Below, in pieces: positions 34,009 through 45,044 of a stretch of 64,000 nucleotides of DNA. Within the stretch, counting starts at the first letter, position 1. The number at the start of each line of letters is the position of its first letter. The stretch comes from Microbacterium sulfonylureivorans (GTDB lineage: Bacteria; Actinomycetota; Actinomycetes; Actinomycetales; Microbacteriaceae), in the NCBI RefSeq assembly GCF_003999995.1, contig NZ_RJAD01000001.1, forward strand, positions 248,001 through 312,000. Reading direction: 5' to 3'. The notes beneath the pieces were generated by a model. That model did not search any database. It was given only the letters and a program-made list of their open reading frames with translations, and was not told the DNA's origin. Both the position numbers and the translations under genes were made by a program.

Positions 34009-34031
34009 GGATGCCGCTTCCCGCGGCATCC
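34009..34031 (-). terminator. GGATGCC hairpin downstream of the aminotransferase
   Basis: GGATGCCGC (34009-34017) and GCGGCATCC (34023-34031) form a 9-bp perfect stem with a TTCCC loop, 6 nt after the aminotransferase stop. Confidence 0.65.
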
Positions 34032-34037
34032 GACCGA

Positions 34038-35264
34038 TCACTGCTTGTACGAGGAGAGGAAGTTGCCGAGCCGCTCGATGGCCTCGGACAGCACACGCGC
34101 CTCGGGGAGCGTGACGATCCGCAGGTGGTCGGGTGTCGGCCAGTTGAATCCCGTCCCCTGGACGAGCAGCACGTGCTCGGCGACGAGGAAGTCGTACACG
34201 AGCTTCGCGTCGTCGCGGATCTCGTACACGTCGGGATCGAGGCGCGGGAAGGCGTACAGCGCCCCCTCGGGGCGGACGCACGTGACGCCGGGGATGGCCT
34301 CGAGGCCCTCCCATGCGGCATCGCGCTGCTCGTGGAGGCGCCCGGTGGAGGCGATGAGCGCATCGATCGACTGCACCCCCGACAGCGCCGCCTGCACGGC
34401 GTGCTGTGCCGGGACGTTGGGGCACAGGCGCGTGGACGCGAGCAGCGTGATGCCCTCGAGGAATCCCGAGGCGTGCGACTTGGGCCCTGTGATGACGAGC
34501 CAGCCGGAGCGGTAGCCGGCGACCCGGTACGTCTTGGACAGGCCGTTGAAGGTGAGCACGAGCAGGTCGGGGGCGACCGACGCCATCGGGATGTGGACGG
34601 CGTCGTCGAACAGGATGCGGTCGTAGATCTCGTCCGACAGGACGAGGAGCGAGTTCTCGCGTGCGATCTCGGCGATGCCCTCGAGCACCTCGCGCGAGTA
34701 CACCGCGCCGGTCGGGTTGTTCGGGTTGATGACGACGATCGCCTTGGTGCGCGGCGTGACCTTCGCCCGGATGTCGTCGAGGTCGGGCTGCCAGCCGTTC
34801 TGCTCGTCGGCGAGGTAGTGCACCGGCGTTCCCCCGCCGAGGCTCGTCATCGCCGTCCACAGCGGATAGTCCGGCGCAGGGATCAGCACCTCGTCGCCCT
34901 CGTCGAGCAGCGCCTGCATGACCATCGTGATGAGCTCGGACACGCCGTTGCCGAGGTACACGTCGTCGGGACCGAAGGGCGGGAAGGTCGGATCCTGCTC
35001 GTAGCGGTACACGACTGCGCGCCGCGCCGACATGATGCCGCGGCTGTCGCTGTAGCCGTGCGCGTGCGGAACGGCCTCGAGCATGTCGCGCACGATCTGG
35101 AACGGCGCCTCGAACCCGAACACGGCAGGGTTGCCCGTGTTGAGCTTGAGGATCGTGTGACCCTCGTCCTCGAGCCGGTCGGCCTCGACCAGGGCCTGCC
35201 CGCGGATCTCGTAGAGCACATCCTTGAGCTTGCTGGACTGGTCGAGCGGGCGAAGCGGACTCAT
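34038..35264 (-). CDS. alaA: PLP aminotransferase, AlaA/alanine transaminase type
   Basis: A 408-aa class I aminotransferase. SSKLKDVLYEIRG at the N-terminus, LNTGNPAVFGFEAP, GNGVSELI, PDYPLWTA, NPNNPTGAVYS and the PLP-lysine region FNGLSKTYRVAGYRSGW match glutamate-pyruvate transaminase AlaA and mycobacterial AspC (Rv0337c). It probably makes alanine from pyruvate and glutamate. ATG 35264 is fixed by a TATCCT 6 nt upstream and removes an 11-residue extension. Confidence 0.92.
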   Translation of the reverse strand: MSPLRPLDQSSKLKDVLYEIRGQALVEADRLEDEGHTILKLNTGNPAVFGFEAPFQIVRDMLEAVPHAHGYSDSRGIMSARRAVVYRYEQDPTFPPFGPDDVYLGNGVSELITMVMQALLDEGDEVLIPAPDYPLWTAMTSLGGGTPVHYLADEQNGWQPDLDDIRAKVTPRTKAIVVINPNNPTGAVYSREVLEGIAEIARENSLLVLSDEIYDRILFDDAVHIPMASVAPDLLVLTFNGLSKTYRVAGYRSGWLVITGPKSHASGFLEGITLLASTRLCPNVPAQHAVQAALSGVQSIDALIASTGRLHEQRDAAWEGLEAIPGVTCVRPEGALYAFPRLDPDVYEIRDDAKLVYDFLVAEHVLLVQGTGFNWPTPDHLRIVTLPEARVLSEAIERLGNFLSSYKQ

Positions 35265-35270
35265 CGGATC

Positions 35271-35276
35271 AGGATA
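35271..35276 (-). promoter_or_regulatory. -10 hexamer of a leaderless promoter
   Basis: TATCCT, 6 nt (GATCCG), then the ATG at 35264. Confidence 0.55.
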
Positions 35277-35344
35277 CCGGCGGGATGCCGGGGCCAATCG
35301 ACGCCCGGTGGCCTTGTCTCCGCCCGCCGGCGCGCAGACGACGG

Positions 35345-35377
35345 GAGCAGGACGATCCCGGAGGATCCGTCCTGCTC
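35345..35377 (-). terminator. secA terminator hairpin
   Basis: GAGCAGGACGATCC pairs with GGATCCGTCCTGCTC with one bulged base and a CGGA loop, 25 nt after the secA stop. Confidence 0.6.
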
Positions 35378-35402
35378 TCGCGCGTGCGCCGGTGGCCGGC
35401 TG

Positions 35403-38225
<2,823 letters not shown>

Positions 38226-38305
38226 GGAGTGTCTCCATCTGTCGGGTGTGGCGCGATCGGCGCCGATGCCGCCGGGGCGCACGGCCCCAGACATACCTGC
38301 CTATG

Positions 38306-38314
38306 TTATCCACC
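38306..38314 (+). promoter_or_regulatory. Near-match DnaA box
   Basis: TTATCCACC differs from the consensus only in the last base. It lies in the 196-nt gap between secA and padR. Confidence 0.35.
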
Positions 38315-38366
38315 CGTGACCTTGGTGTGCGCTGGGTGTGGAGCGGCGACCGGTCGAAGTTTCCCG

Positions 38367-38393
38367 GTATGTATATACTCAGCAACTACATAC
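38367..38393 (+). promoter_or_regulatory. PadR operator overlapping a consensus -10
   Basis: GTATGTA (38367-38373) and TACATAC (38387-38393) form a dyad around a 13-bp spacer that contains a perfect TATACT -10 (38374-38379). CGGTATG is repeated at 38365 and 38395. The ATGT/ACAT type is common for PadR. Transcription would start near 38386 and leave a 36-nt leader with a GGAG. Confidence 0.7.
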
Positions 38394-38421
38394 TCGGTAT
38401 GCAGTCGAACGGAGTCCGTCC

Positions 38422-39054
38422 ATGTCGGTGAGACAGAGCCTTCTGGCCATCCTCGATCAGGGGCCGTGCTACGGCTATCAGCTCCGAGCGGAGTTCGACC
38501 GCCGCACCGGGTCGACCTGGCCGCTCAACGTCGGCCAGATCTACAACACCCTCGACCGGCTCGAGCGCGACGGACTCGTCGCGAAGGGCGACGTCGACGA
38601 GCAGGGTCATGTGTACTGGGAGATCACGGATGCCGGAGCCGCCGAGGTGCGGGAGTGGCTCGCCTCCCCCGTCCAGCGCGGCCAGGGCACCCGCGACGAG
38701 CTCGCCATCAAGCTGGCGGTCGCCGCGACCCTCCCCGGCGTCGACGTGACGGGCATCATCCAGACGCAGCGGCGCGCGTCGCTCGGCCAGCTGCAGGAGC
38801 TCAACCGGGCCAAGTACGCGGGGTCGAACCCCGACGGTCCGGAGGAGCTCGCCTGGTCGCTCGTCGTCGACTCGATGATCTTCACGGCCGAGGCGGAGGT
38901 GCGCTGGCTCGACCACACCGAGCAGCGCCTCGCCCTCCACCCCGGGCACGCGATGGCGCTCGAGCTGTCCACCGATCGCCCCAAGCGCGGCCGGCCGGCG
39001 AAGGCCGAGGCATCCGACTCCCCCGTCGGCGAGACGATCGAGGCCGCCCGGTGA
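38422..39054 (+). CDS. PadR-family transcriptional regulator of the ABC operon
   Basis: A 210-aa repressor. The winged-helix domain (RQSLLAILDQGPCYGYQLRAEFDRRTGSTWPLNVGQIYNTLDRLERDGLVAKG) spans about 1-60. A long helical C-terminal domain (REWLASPVQRGQ, IIQTQRRASLGQLQELNRAKYAG) provides dimerisation, and the tail is charged. It is transcribed first in the operon and overlaps the ABC ATPase by GTGA. It likely represses its own operon from the dyad at 38367-38393 and is released when the exported toxic compound or peptide binds. Confidence 0.9.
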   Translation: MSVRQSLLAILDQGPCYGYQLRAEFDRRTGSTWPLNVGQIYNTLDRLERDGLVAKGDVDEQGHVYWEITDAGAAEVREWLASPVQRGQGTRDELAIKLAVAATLPGVDVTGIIQTQRRASLGQLQELNRAKYAGSNPDGPEELAWSLVVDSMIFTAEAEVRWLDHTEQRLALHPGHAMALELSTDRPKRGRPAKAEASDSPVGETIEAAR

Positions 39055-39770
39055 GCGACGCGGTGCTGCGCCTCATCGGCGTGACGCAGCAGTACGGCAC
39101 AGGTCCTACGTCGGTCTCGGCCCTGTCGGGCGTCGACCTCGACGTCGCGCAGGGCGAGCTCGTCGCGGTCATGGGCGCATCGGGCTCGGGCAAGTCGACG
39201 CTCCTGTCGATCGCGGGCGGGCTCGCGACCCCGACGACCGGCGAAGTGGTCATCGAGGGCGCGCATCTCAGCACGCAGAGCGCGAAGCAGCTCGCCGCGC
39301 TCCGCCGGCGCTCGCTCGGCTTCGTGTTCCAGGACTTCAATCTCATCCCGACGCTCACCGCGATCGAGAACGTGACGCTCCCCCTCGAGCTCGACGGCTT
39401 CCGTCGGCGCGTGGCACGGCGGGCAGGCCGCGACGCCCTTCAGTCGGTCGGCCTGGACGACAAGCTCGACAGCTACCCCGACGACCTCTCCGGCGGCCAG
39501 CAGCAGCGCGTGGCGATCGCGCGCGCCGTCGTCGGCGGGCGCCGGCTGATCCTCGCCGACGAGCCGACCGGCGCACTCGACTCGGTGACGGGCGAACTCA
39601 TCCTCCGCATGCTGCGCAGCAGAGTGGATGCCGGGGCCGCCGCGATCCTCGTCACCCACGAGGCCCGGCACGCCGCCTGGGCCGACCGCATCGTCTTCCT
39701 GCGCGACGGCCGGATCGTCGACGAGACCCGCCGCGACGGCGCCGACACCCTTCTGGCGACCGCGCGATGA
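39051..39770 (+). CDS. ABC transporter ATPase, MacB/LolD type
   Basis: A 239-aa ATPase. Walker A GASGSGKSTLL, Q-loop FVFQDFNLIPTLTAIENV, ABC signature LSGGQQQRVAIARA, Walker B LILADEPTGALD and the switch His in VTHEARHAAWADR are all intact. It belongs to the MacB/FtsE/LolD class paired with FtsX-like permeases. In Gram-positives these act in antimicrobial-peptide resistance, peptide export or signalling (BceAB, MacB). It overlaps the padR stop and the permease start (ATGA). Confidence 0.93.
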   Translation: MSDAVLRLIGVTQQYGTGPTSVSALSGVDLDVAQGELVAVMGASGSGKSTLLSIAGGLATPTTGEVVIEGAHLSTQSAKQLAALRRRSLGFVFQDFNLIPTLTAIENVTLPLELDGFRRRVARRAGRDALQSVGLDDKLDSYPDDLSGGQQQRVAIARAVVGGRRLILADEPTGALDSVTGELILRMLRSRVDAGAAAILVTHEARHAAWADRIVFLRDGRIVDETRRDGADTLLATAR

Positions 39771-42613
39771 CGGCGACGCTCGACGCTCCCGCTCTCGTCG
39801 AGCCCGGGGCGGGAACGGATGCCGCGCCACGGCGCCGCGGCGGATGGACGCGGTGGCTGGTGGCCGCCCGCCTGGCGCGGCGGCAGGCGTGGCGGGCGAA
39901 GGGGTCGAGCGCGCTGGTGATGCTGTTGGTCTTCCTTCCGGTATCGGCCATGGCCGGCGGCGCGATCTTCTGGCAGAGCCATGTGCCCACGCGGGAGCAG
40001 GCCGCGACGCTGGAACTCGGCCGCCACGAGGCCTGGATCGAGGTGGTGGGTGGGCCCGACCCGAGCCGCTGGCAGGCGGTGGACCAGGCGTGGGAGTGGG
40101 GCGTCGACTGGGACGAGGCCGGTATGCCGGCGAATCCCGAACTCCCCGCGCCGGCGGACCCGATATCCGTCATCCCCCCAGGCGTCACCGTCCACGAGCT
40201 GCGCGAGACCGGGAGCATCTACGTCGAGACCGCGACCGGGACCGGACGCGTCGGCGTCACCTCCGGACCGGTCTGGGATGCCGCCTTCGCCGGCCGCTTC
40301 GTGATGCTCGACGGTACGGCACCACGCGAACCCGACGAGGCGATGGTCTCCCCCGGCCTGCTCGCGCGGATCGGCGCGGACCTCGGCGACGAGATCCACC
40401 TCGTAGACAGCGATCGGGACTTCACCGTCACCGGGACGATGCGCCGCGCGGACACCGATTCTGCCGTCCCGGAGCTCTTCCTCCCTCCGAGCGCCGCCGA
40501 CCTCGTCGAGGAATCACGGCAGCGCTGGTATGTGGAGGACTGGCAACCCGGCCTCGACGATGTGGACGAGATGAACCGCGCCGGCTTCATCGTGTTCGCC
40601 CACGACCTGGTCCTCAACCCGCCCGCCGGCGCCCGCACGAGCGTGTACGCGACCCGGTCCGCCGACACGATCGCCATGCTCACGGTCGGCCTCATGGTCG
40701 CGGTCTTCGCGGGCTACCTCGTGGTACTACTCGCCGGAGCCGCGTTCGCGGTGGCCGCGCGTCGCCAGCAGCGCTCGCTAGCCGTCGCAGGCAGCGTCGG
40801 CGCCGCGCGCAGCGACGTCTTCCGCATCGTCGTAATGCAGGGAACCGCCCTGGGAGCGGTCGCCGGAGTCGCGGGAGTGGCCGCCGGAGCCGGCCTAGCC
40901 TGGCTGGCCCTCGAGGTGACCGATCGTGGCTCCGTCGCATCCTTCTGGGGCAACTGGGGCTACAACGTGCCATGGCCGCTGCTCGTCGGCATCGCGGTGT
41001 TCGCCGTGCTCGTGGGCACGCTGGCGGCGGTGGCACCGGCCCGAGCGGCCTCACGCGGCGACGTGCTGGGCGCGCTACGCGGAGCCCGTCGCCCGGCGAG
41101 GCTGCGCGCTCGGCGGCCATTGTGGGGCCTCGCCCTCATGCTCGTCGGCCTGGCCGCGACCATCGCCGGCGGGACCGCGCTCGCCGTCCTCAATGCCGCA
41201 GACGAGGTCGACTTCCAAGGACCCATGTGGATAGCCGGGCTCTGGGGCGTCATCGCCGGACCGGTCCTGCTGCAAATCGGCGTCATCCTCGCCGGGCACT
41301 GGATCCTCGTCGCAGTGGCGCGGCCGCTGTCGCGGTGGGGTCTCGCGCCGCGGATCGCAGGGCGGGACGCCGCGGCCACTCCCTCGCGGGTCGTGCCGGC
41401 GTTCGCCGCCATCGCCGGCTGCGTGTTCGTCGCGTCGTTCGCGCTGTCTGCGACCGCGCTCACCGCGACGGCCAACACGCGCGGCTACTTCTTCGCGGCT
41501 CCGCTGCACAGCATTGTGGTCTCGCTCGGACAGAACGGCAGCGAGCACTCCGATGCGCTCGTGGCCGCAGCGGACGAGCTCGTCGCGCCCACGGAGCCTC
41601 GCCACACGGTCGTCGTGCAGATGCCGGGCGGCCACGAATACGACAGCGAAACCGGGGAGGTGCTCGACCCCTCGGCGAGGGAGTTCGGGGTCGCCGCGCA
41701 GCCGACGGACGAATGCCCGGGCTGCGGAGGAGCGGCCGCATTCTTCAACGGACAGCTCTCGATCGTGGAAGAACGCGACCTCGAGGTGCTTCTCGACCAC
41801 GATCTGTCTGACGACGACCTCGCCGCATTCCGCAGCGGCGCCGCGCTCACAACCAGCCCGGGATTCACCACCGACGACGGTCAGATCGTCGTCACCGAGT
41901 GGACCCTTGCCGATCGGGCGGCGTACGACACCGCGATGCGGAAGTGGAGCGGGGAGAGCCGCTCGGACGATCTGCCCGGGCCTACGGCGGTGCACGAGCT
42001 GGAGGCGCGCAGCGTAGACCTCGGCCACAGCCACAGCGCTCAGATCCTCGTCAGCCCCGCGACGGCCGCGCGGCTGGGCATGCCCACTGTGCCCGTGACG
42101 CTCGTCGCCCTCCGGGACACGCCGCTCACGACAGAGGCGCTCGACCGGCTCACCGCACAGGCCGAAGCCATCCGCATCGACGACGACGCTTGGGTGTCCG
42201 TCCGTCAGGAGAACGGCCCCGACCCGGTCACCCCGTGGCTGTGGGGCATCCTCGCCGCAGCGGCTGTGCTGGTGGTCGGCGCGAGCGCCGTCTGTCTCGG
42301 TCTCGCGCGCTTCGAGCGCCGACCTGACGACGCCACGCTCAGCGCGGTCGGCGGCGGGCCCGCGCTGCGGCGCAACGTCAACGCATGGCAGGCCGCGGTC
42401 ATCGTAGGCATCGGCACCGTCACGGGCGCCGCGATCGGGCTGATCCCGGTGTGGGGTCTGAGCCAGTCGGCGGCGACCTACTTCGACTTCGCCGACACGC
42501 CGTGGCTGTGGCTCGCCGCCCTGGCGCTCGCCCTCCCGGTCGCGGTGACCGCCGTCGCGTGGCTGGTGCCGCCGCGGCATCCGGATCTCACCCGGCGCAC
42601 CGCGATCACGTGA
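39767..42613 (+). CDS. FtsX-like ABC permease, double-size
   Basis: A 948-aa permease with two FtsX/MacB units. After a cytoplasmic N-terminus, helix 1 spans about 38-60, and a large extracytoplasmic domain follows. Three helices lie at about 300-430, a fourth set near 460-590, a second extracytoplasmic domain at about 600-820 with a Cys pair (DECPGCGG), and four C-terminal helices. Codons such as CTA, GTA and TTC-rich stretches are somewhat more varied than in the neighbours, which might reflect lateral transfer (weak). With the ATPase it probably exports or extrudes a hydrophobic compound or peptide. Confidence 0.88.
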   Translation: MTATLDAPALVEPGAGTDAAPRRRGGWTRWLVAARLARRQAWRAKGSSALVMLLVFLPVSAMAGGAIFWQSHVPTREQAATLELGRHEAWIEVVGGPDPSRWQAVDQAWEWGVDWDEAGMPANPELPAPADPISVIPPGVTVHELRETGSIYVETATGTGRVGVTSGPVWDAAFAGRFVMLDGTAPREPDEAMVSPGLLARIGADLGDEIHLVDSDRDFTVTGTMRRADTDSAVPELFLPPSAADLVEESRQRWYVEDWQPGLDDVDEMNRAGFIVFAHDLVLNPPAGARTSVYATRSADTIAMLTVGLMVAVFAGYLVVLLAGAAFAVAARRQQRSLAVAGSVGAARSDVFRIVVMQGTALGAVAGVAGVAAGAGLAWLALEVTDRGSVASFWGNWGYNVPWPLLVGIAVFAVLVGTLAAVAPARAASRGDVLGALRGARRPARLRARRPLWGLALMLVGLAATIAGGTALAVLNAADEVDFQGPMWIAGLWGVIAGPVLLQIGVILAGHWILVAVARPLSRWGLAPRIAGRDAAATPSRVVPAFAAIAGCVFVASFALSATALTATANTRGYFFAAPLHSIVVSLGQNGSEHSDALVAAADELVAPTEPRHTVVVQMPGGHEYDSETGEVLDPSAREFGVAAQPTDECPGCGGAAAFFNGQLSIVEERDLEVLLDHDLSDDDLAAFRSGAALTTSPGFTTDDGQIVVTEWTLADRAAYDTAMRKWSGESRSDDLPGPTAVHELEARSVDLGHSHSAQILVSPATAARLGMPTVPVTLVALRDTPLTTEALDRLTAQAEAIRIDDDAWVSVRQENGPDPVTPWLWGILAAAAVLVVGASAVCLGLARFERRPDDATLSAVGGGPALRRNVNAWQAAVIVGIGTVTGAAIGLIPVWGLSQSAATYFDFADTPWLWLAALALALPVAVTAVAWLVPPRHPDLTRRTAIT

Positions 42614-42668
42614 GACGAATCCGGGGCATCCGGACACATACCTAGTGAACCGCCAGAGAGGACATGAG

Positions 42669-42770
42669 ATGACCCCTGCCGTGCCCGCCATCGACCCCGC
42701 CGCGATCAGCCTCCCGCCGACCGAGCCGATCGACATCACCGAGCTGGTCATGCAGAGCCTCCCGCGCTGA
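42669..42770 (+). CDS. 33-aa small ORF behind the ABC exporter
   Basis: ATG at 42669 to TGA at 42770. AGAGAGG stands 7 nt before the ATG, a better ribosome-binding site than most genes here. The product has a Pro/Ala-rich first half (TPAVPAIDPAAISLPP), an acidic middle (TEPIDITEL) and ends VMQSLPR. It has no Cys and no membrane helix. It lies 55 nt after the permease stop and 50 nt before the helicase start, and a short GC hairpin covers its stop. It could be a secreted signal or a modified-peptide precursor exported by the ABC system, a regulatory peptide, or a spurious frame. No family was recognised. Confidence 0.5.
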   Translation: MTPAVPAIDPAAISLPPTEPIDITELVMQSLPR

Positions 42771-42776
42771 CGCGGG
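42761..42776 (+). terminator. Small hairpin at the end of the ABC/smORF operon
   Basis: CCCGCG, loop CTGA, CGCGGG. The smORF stop codon lies in the loop. It is followed by a weak T-containing stretch. Confidence 0.4.
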
Positions 42777-42809
42777 ACCGCGTTCTGTCGCCTCACAGGC
42801 GGCACGCAC

Positions 42810-42815
42810 TACCCT
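42810..42815 (+). promoter_or_regulatory. -10 hexamer, leaderless helicase promoter
   Basis: TACCCT, 5 nt (TAACT), then the GTG at 42821. Confidence 0.45.
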
Positions 42816-42820
42816 TAACT

Positions 42821-44608
42821 GTGTCCACTGACCAAGACCAGATCGAGGCCGAGGCTCCCTCCGAGCCCGCAGCGATGACGTTCTCCGACCTCGGACTGGG
42901 CGACGCAGTGCTCAAGGCCCTGCGCGACGTGGGGTACGAGACCCCCTCCGCCATCCAGGCCGCCACCATTCCGCCGCTCATCGCGGGCCGCGACGTCGTC
43001 GGCCTCGCGCAGACCGGAACCGGCAAGACCGCCGCGTTCGCGCTGCCCATCATCGACCGGCTCGACCTGTCGCAGAAGAACCCGCAGGCACTCGTGCTCG
43101 CGCCGACGCGCGAGCTCGCCCTGCAGGTGTGCGAGGCGTTCGAGAAGTACGCGGCGCACCTGAAGGGCGTGCACGTTCTCCCCGTCTACGGCGGTCAGGG
43201 CTACGGCGTGCAGCTGTCGGCGCTGCGCCGCGGCGTCCACATCGTCGTCGGCACGCCCGGCCGCATCATGGACCACCTCGACAAGGGCACGCTCGACCTG
43301 TCGGAGCTGACCTACCTCGTGCTCGACGAGGCCGACGAGATGCTCAAGATGGGCTTCGCCGAGGACGTCGAGACGATCCTCGCCGAGACTCCGGACACGA
43401 AACAGGTCGCTCTCTTCTCCGCGACGATGCCGGCCACGATCCGCCGCATGTCGCAGCAGTACCTGCACGACCCCGAAGAGATCACGGTCAAGACGAAGAC
43501 CACGACCTCGGCGACCATCACGCAGCGGTACCTCATCGTGTCGTTCCAGCAGAAGATGGACGCGCTCACCCGCATCCTCGAGGTCGAGAACTTCGACGGC
43601 ATGATCGTCTTCGGCCGCACCAAGAGCGTCACCGAGGAGATCGCCGAGAAGCTCCGCGCCCGCGGCTATTCCGCTGCCGCGATCAACGGCGACGTCGCCC
43701 AGGTGCAGCGCGAGCGCACAGTCAACCAGCTGAAGTCGGGCAAGCTCGACATCCTGGTGGCGACGGATGTCGCGGCCCGAGGCCTCGACGTCGAACGCAT
43801 CTCGCACGTCGTCAACTTCGACATCCCCACCGACACCGAGTCGTACGTGCACCGCATCGGCCGAACCGGCCGTGCCGGGCGGTCGGGCGACGCGATCAGC
43901 TTCGTCACGCCGCGCGAGCGCGGGCTCGTCCGCGCGATCGAGCGCGCGACCCGCCAGGACCTCACCGAGATGAAGCTCCCGAGCGTCGACGAGGTGAACG
44001 TCACCCGTCTCACGCGCTTCGACGACCGCATCACGGCCGCGCTCGGCGAGAGCGAGCGCATCGACCGCTTCCGCGACATCATCGCCCACTACGTCCGCAA
44101 CCACGACGTTCCCGAGGTCGACGTGGCCGCGGCGCTCGCCGTCGTCGCTCAGGGCGAGTCGCCGCTGCTGCTCGAGGCCGAGCCCGAGCGCCCCCGCTAC
44201 GAGCCGCGTGAGCGCGACGACCGCGAGCGTGGCGGACGCTTCGATCGCGATGACCGCGGCGACCGGCCGGAGCGCCGGCCCCGGACTGCCCGCGAGGGCA
44301 TGGCGACGTACCGCATCGCGGTCGGCAAGCGTCACCGCGTCGAGCCCCGCCAGATCGTCGGCGCGCTCGCGAACGAGGGCGGCCTCCGCCGCGACGACTT
44401 CGGAGCGATCCAGATCCGCCCGGACTTCTCGCTGGTCGAGCTGCCCGCCGACCTGCCCCGGGGCACGCTCGAGAAGCTGTCCGACACCCGCATCTCGGGC
44501 CGGCTCATCGAGCTGCGGCTCGACACCGGCGGTCCCGGCCGCCGCCGCGAGGACGACGACCGCGGGCCCCGCAAGCCGCGCTACAAGAATCCTCGCTACG
44601 ACGACTGA
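42821..44608 (+). CDS. deaD: DEAD-box RNA helicase, DeaD/CsdA type
   Basis: A 595-aa ATP-dependent RNA helicase. The Q motif (MTFSDLGLGDAVLKALRDVGYETPSAIQ) is followed by AQTGTGKT (I), PTRELALQ (Ia), TPGR (Ib), DEAD (II), SAT (III), RTKS (IV), ATDVAARGLDV (V) and HRIGRTGRAG (VI). An RGG-like Arg/Asp spacer leads to the DbpA-type RNA-binding domain (MATYRIAVGKRHRVEPRQIVGALANEGGL) and a basic tail. It remodels RNA and ribosomes, often at low temperature. It is the first gene after the exporter operon and ends in a strong terminator. Confidence 0.93.
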   Translation: MSTDQDQIEAEAPSEPAAMTFSDLGLGDAVLKALRDVGYETPSAIQAATIPPLIAGRDVVGLAQTGTGKTAAFALPIIDRLDLSQKNPQALVLAPTRELALQVCEAFEKYAAHLKGVHVLPVYGGQGYGVQLSALRRGVHIVVGTPGRIMDHLDKGTLDLSELTYLVLDEADEMLKMGFAEDVETILAETPDTKQVALFSATMPATIRRMSQQYLHDPEEITVKTKTTTSATITQRYLIVSFQQKMDALTRILEVENFDGMIVFGRTKSVTEEIAEKLRARGYSAAAINGDVAQVQRERTVNQLKSGKLDILVATDVAARGLDVERISHVVNFDIPTDTESYVHRIGRTGRAGRSGDAISFVTPRERGLVRAIERATRQDLTEMKLPSVDEVNVTRLTRFDDRITAALGESERIDRFRDIIAHYVRNHDVPEVDVAAALAVVAQGESPLLLEAEPERPRYEPRERDDRERGGRFDRDDRGDRPERRPRTAREGMATYRIAVGKRHRVEPRQIVGALANEGGLRRDDFGAIQIRPDFSLVELPADLPRGTLEKLSDTRISGRLIELRLDTGGPGRRREDDDRGPRKPRYKNPRYDD

Positions 44609-44617
44609 CGCTTCTGA

Positions 44618-44644
44618 GGGGGCACGGACAGAGTCCGTGCCCCC
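44618..44644 (+). terminator. Intrinsic terminator of the helicase gene
   Basis: GGGGGCACGGAC and GTCCGTGCCCCC form a 12-bp perfect stem with an AGA loop, 9 nt after the stop, followed by TTGTCGTTC. Confidence 0.9.
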
Positions 44645-44677
44645 TTGTCGTTCCCGCGGCGGATCGTCGACATAGCG

Positions 44678-44698
44678 TGCAACGCCTGGTACCTTGCA
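44678..44698 (+). promoter_or_regulatory. PadR operator and leaderless -10
   Basis: TGCAA (44678-44682) and TTGCA (44694-44698) form a dyad with an 11-bp spacer. The -10 TACCTT (44690-44695) lies in its right part, 7 nt before the ATG at 44703. Confidence 0.55.
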
Positions 44699-44702
44699 TT
44701 GC

Positions 44703-45044
44703 ATGTATCCGGCCGACCGCGTGCAGACGAACCTCCGCAAGGGGGTTCTCGAGTGGTGCGCGCTGGCGGTGATCCGCAGCGGCGACGTGTACGGCCGCGA
44801 TCTCGCTCACACCCTCGCCGGGCTCGGCCTGCTCGCCAGCGAGGGCTCGCTCTATCCGCTGCTGTCGCGACTGCGCGAGTCGGGCTGGGTCGAGACGCGG
44901 TGGGCGGAGTCGGATGCCGGTCCCCCGCGTCGGTATTACCGCATCACCCCCGAGGGCCGCGACGCGGTCGCCGGTTTCGAGGACAGCTGGCGCGCCCTGT
45001 CGACCTCGGTCGAGAGCGCGCTGGGAAGGACGACCGATGGCTGA
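44703..45044 (+). CDS. PadR-family regulator, short form
   Basis: A 113-aa stand-alone winged-helix regulator. Pattern: NLRKGVLEWCALAVIRSGDVYGRDLAHTL, then EGSLYPLLSRLRESGWVETRW and PPRRYYRITPEGRDAV. It lacks the long C-terminal domain of the first PadR. It overlaps the next gene by 8 nt and probably controls that membrane protein. ATG 44703 is fixed by the leaderless promoter. Confidence 0.9.
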   Translation: MYPADRVQTNLRKGVLEWCALAVIRSGDVYGRDLAHTLAGLGLLASEGSLYPLLSRLRESGWVETRWAESDAGPPRRYYRITPEGRDAVAGFEDSWRALSTSVESALGRTTDG

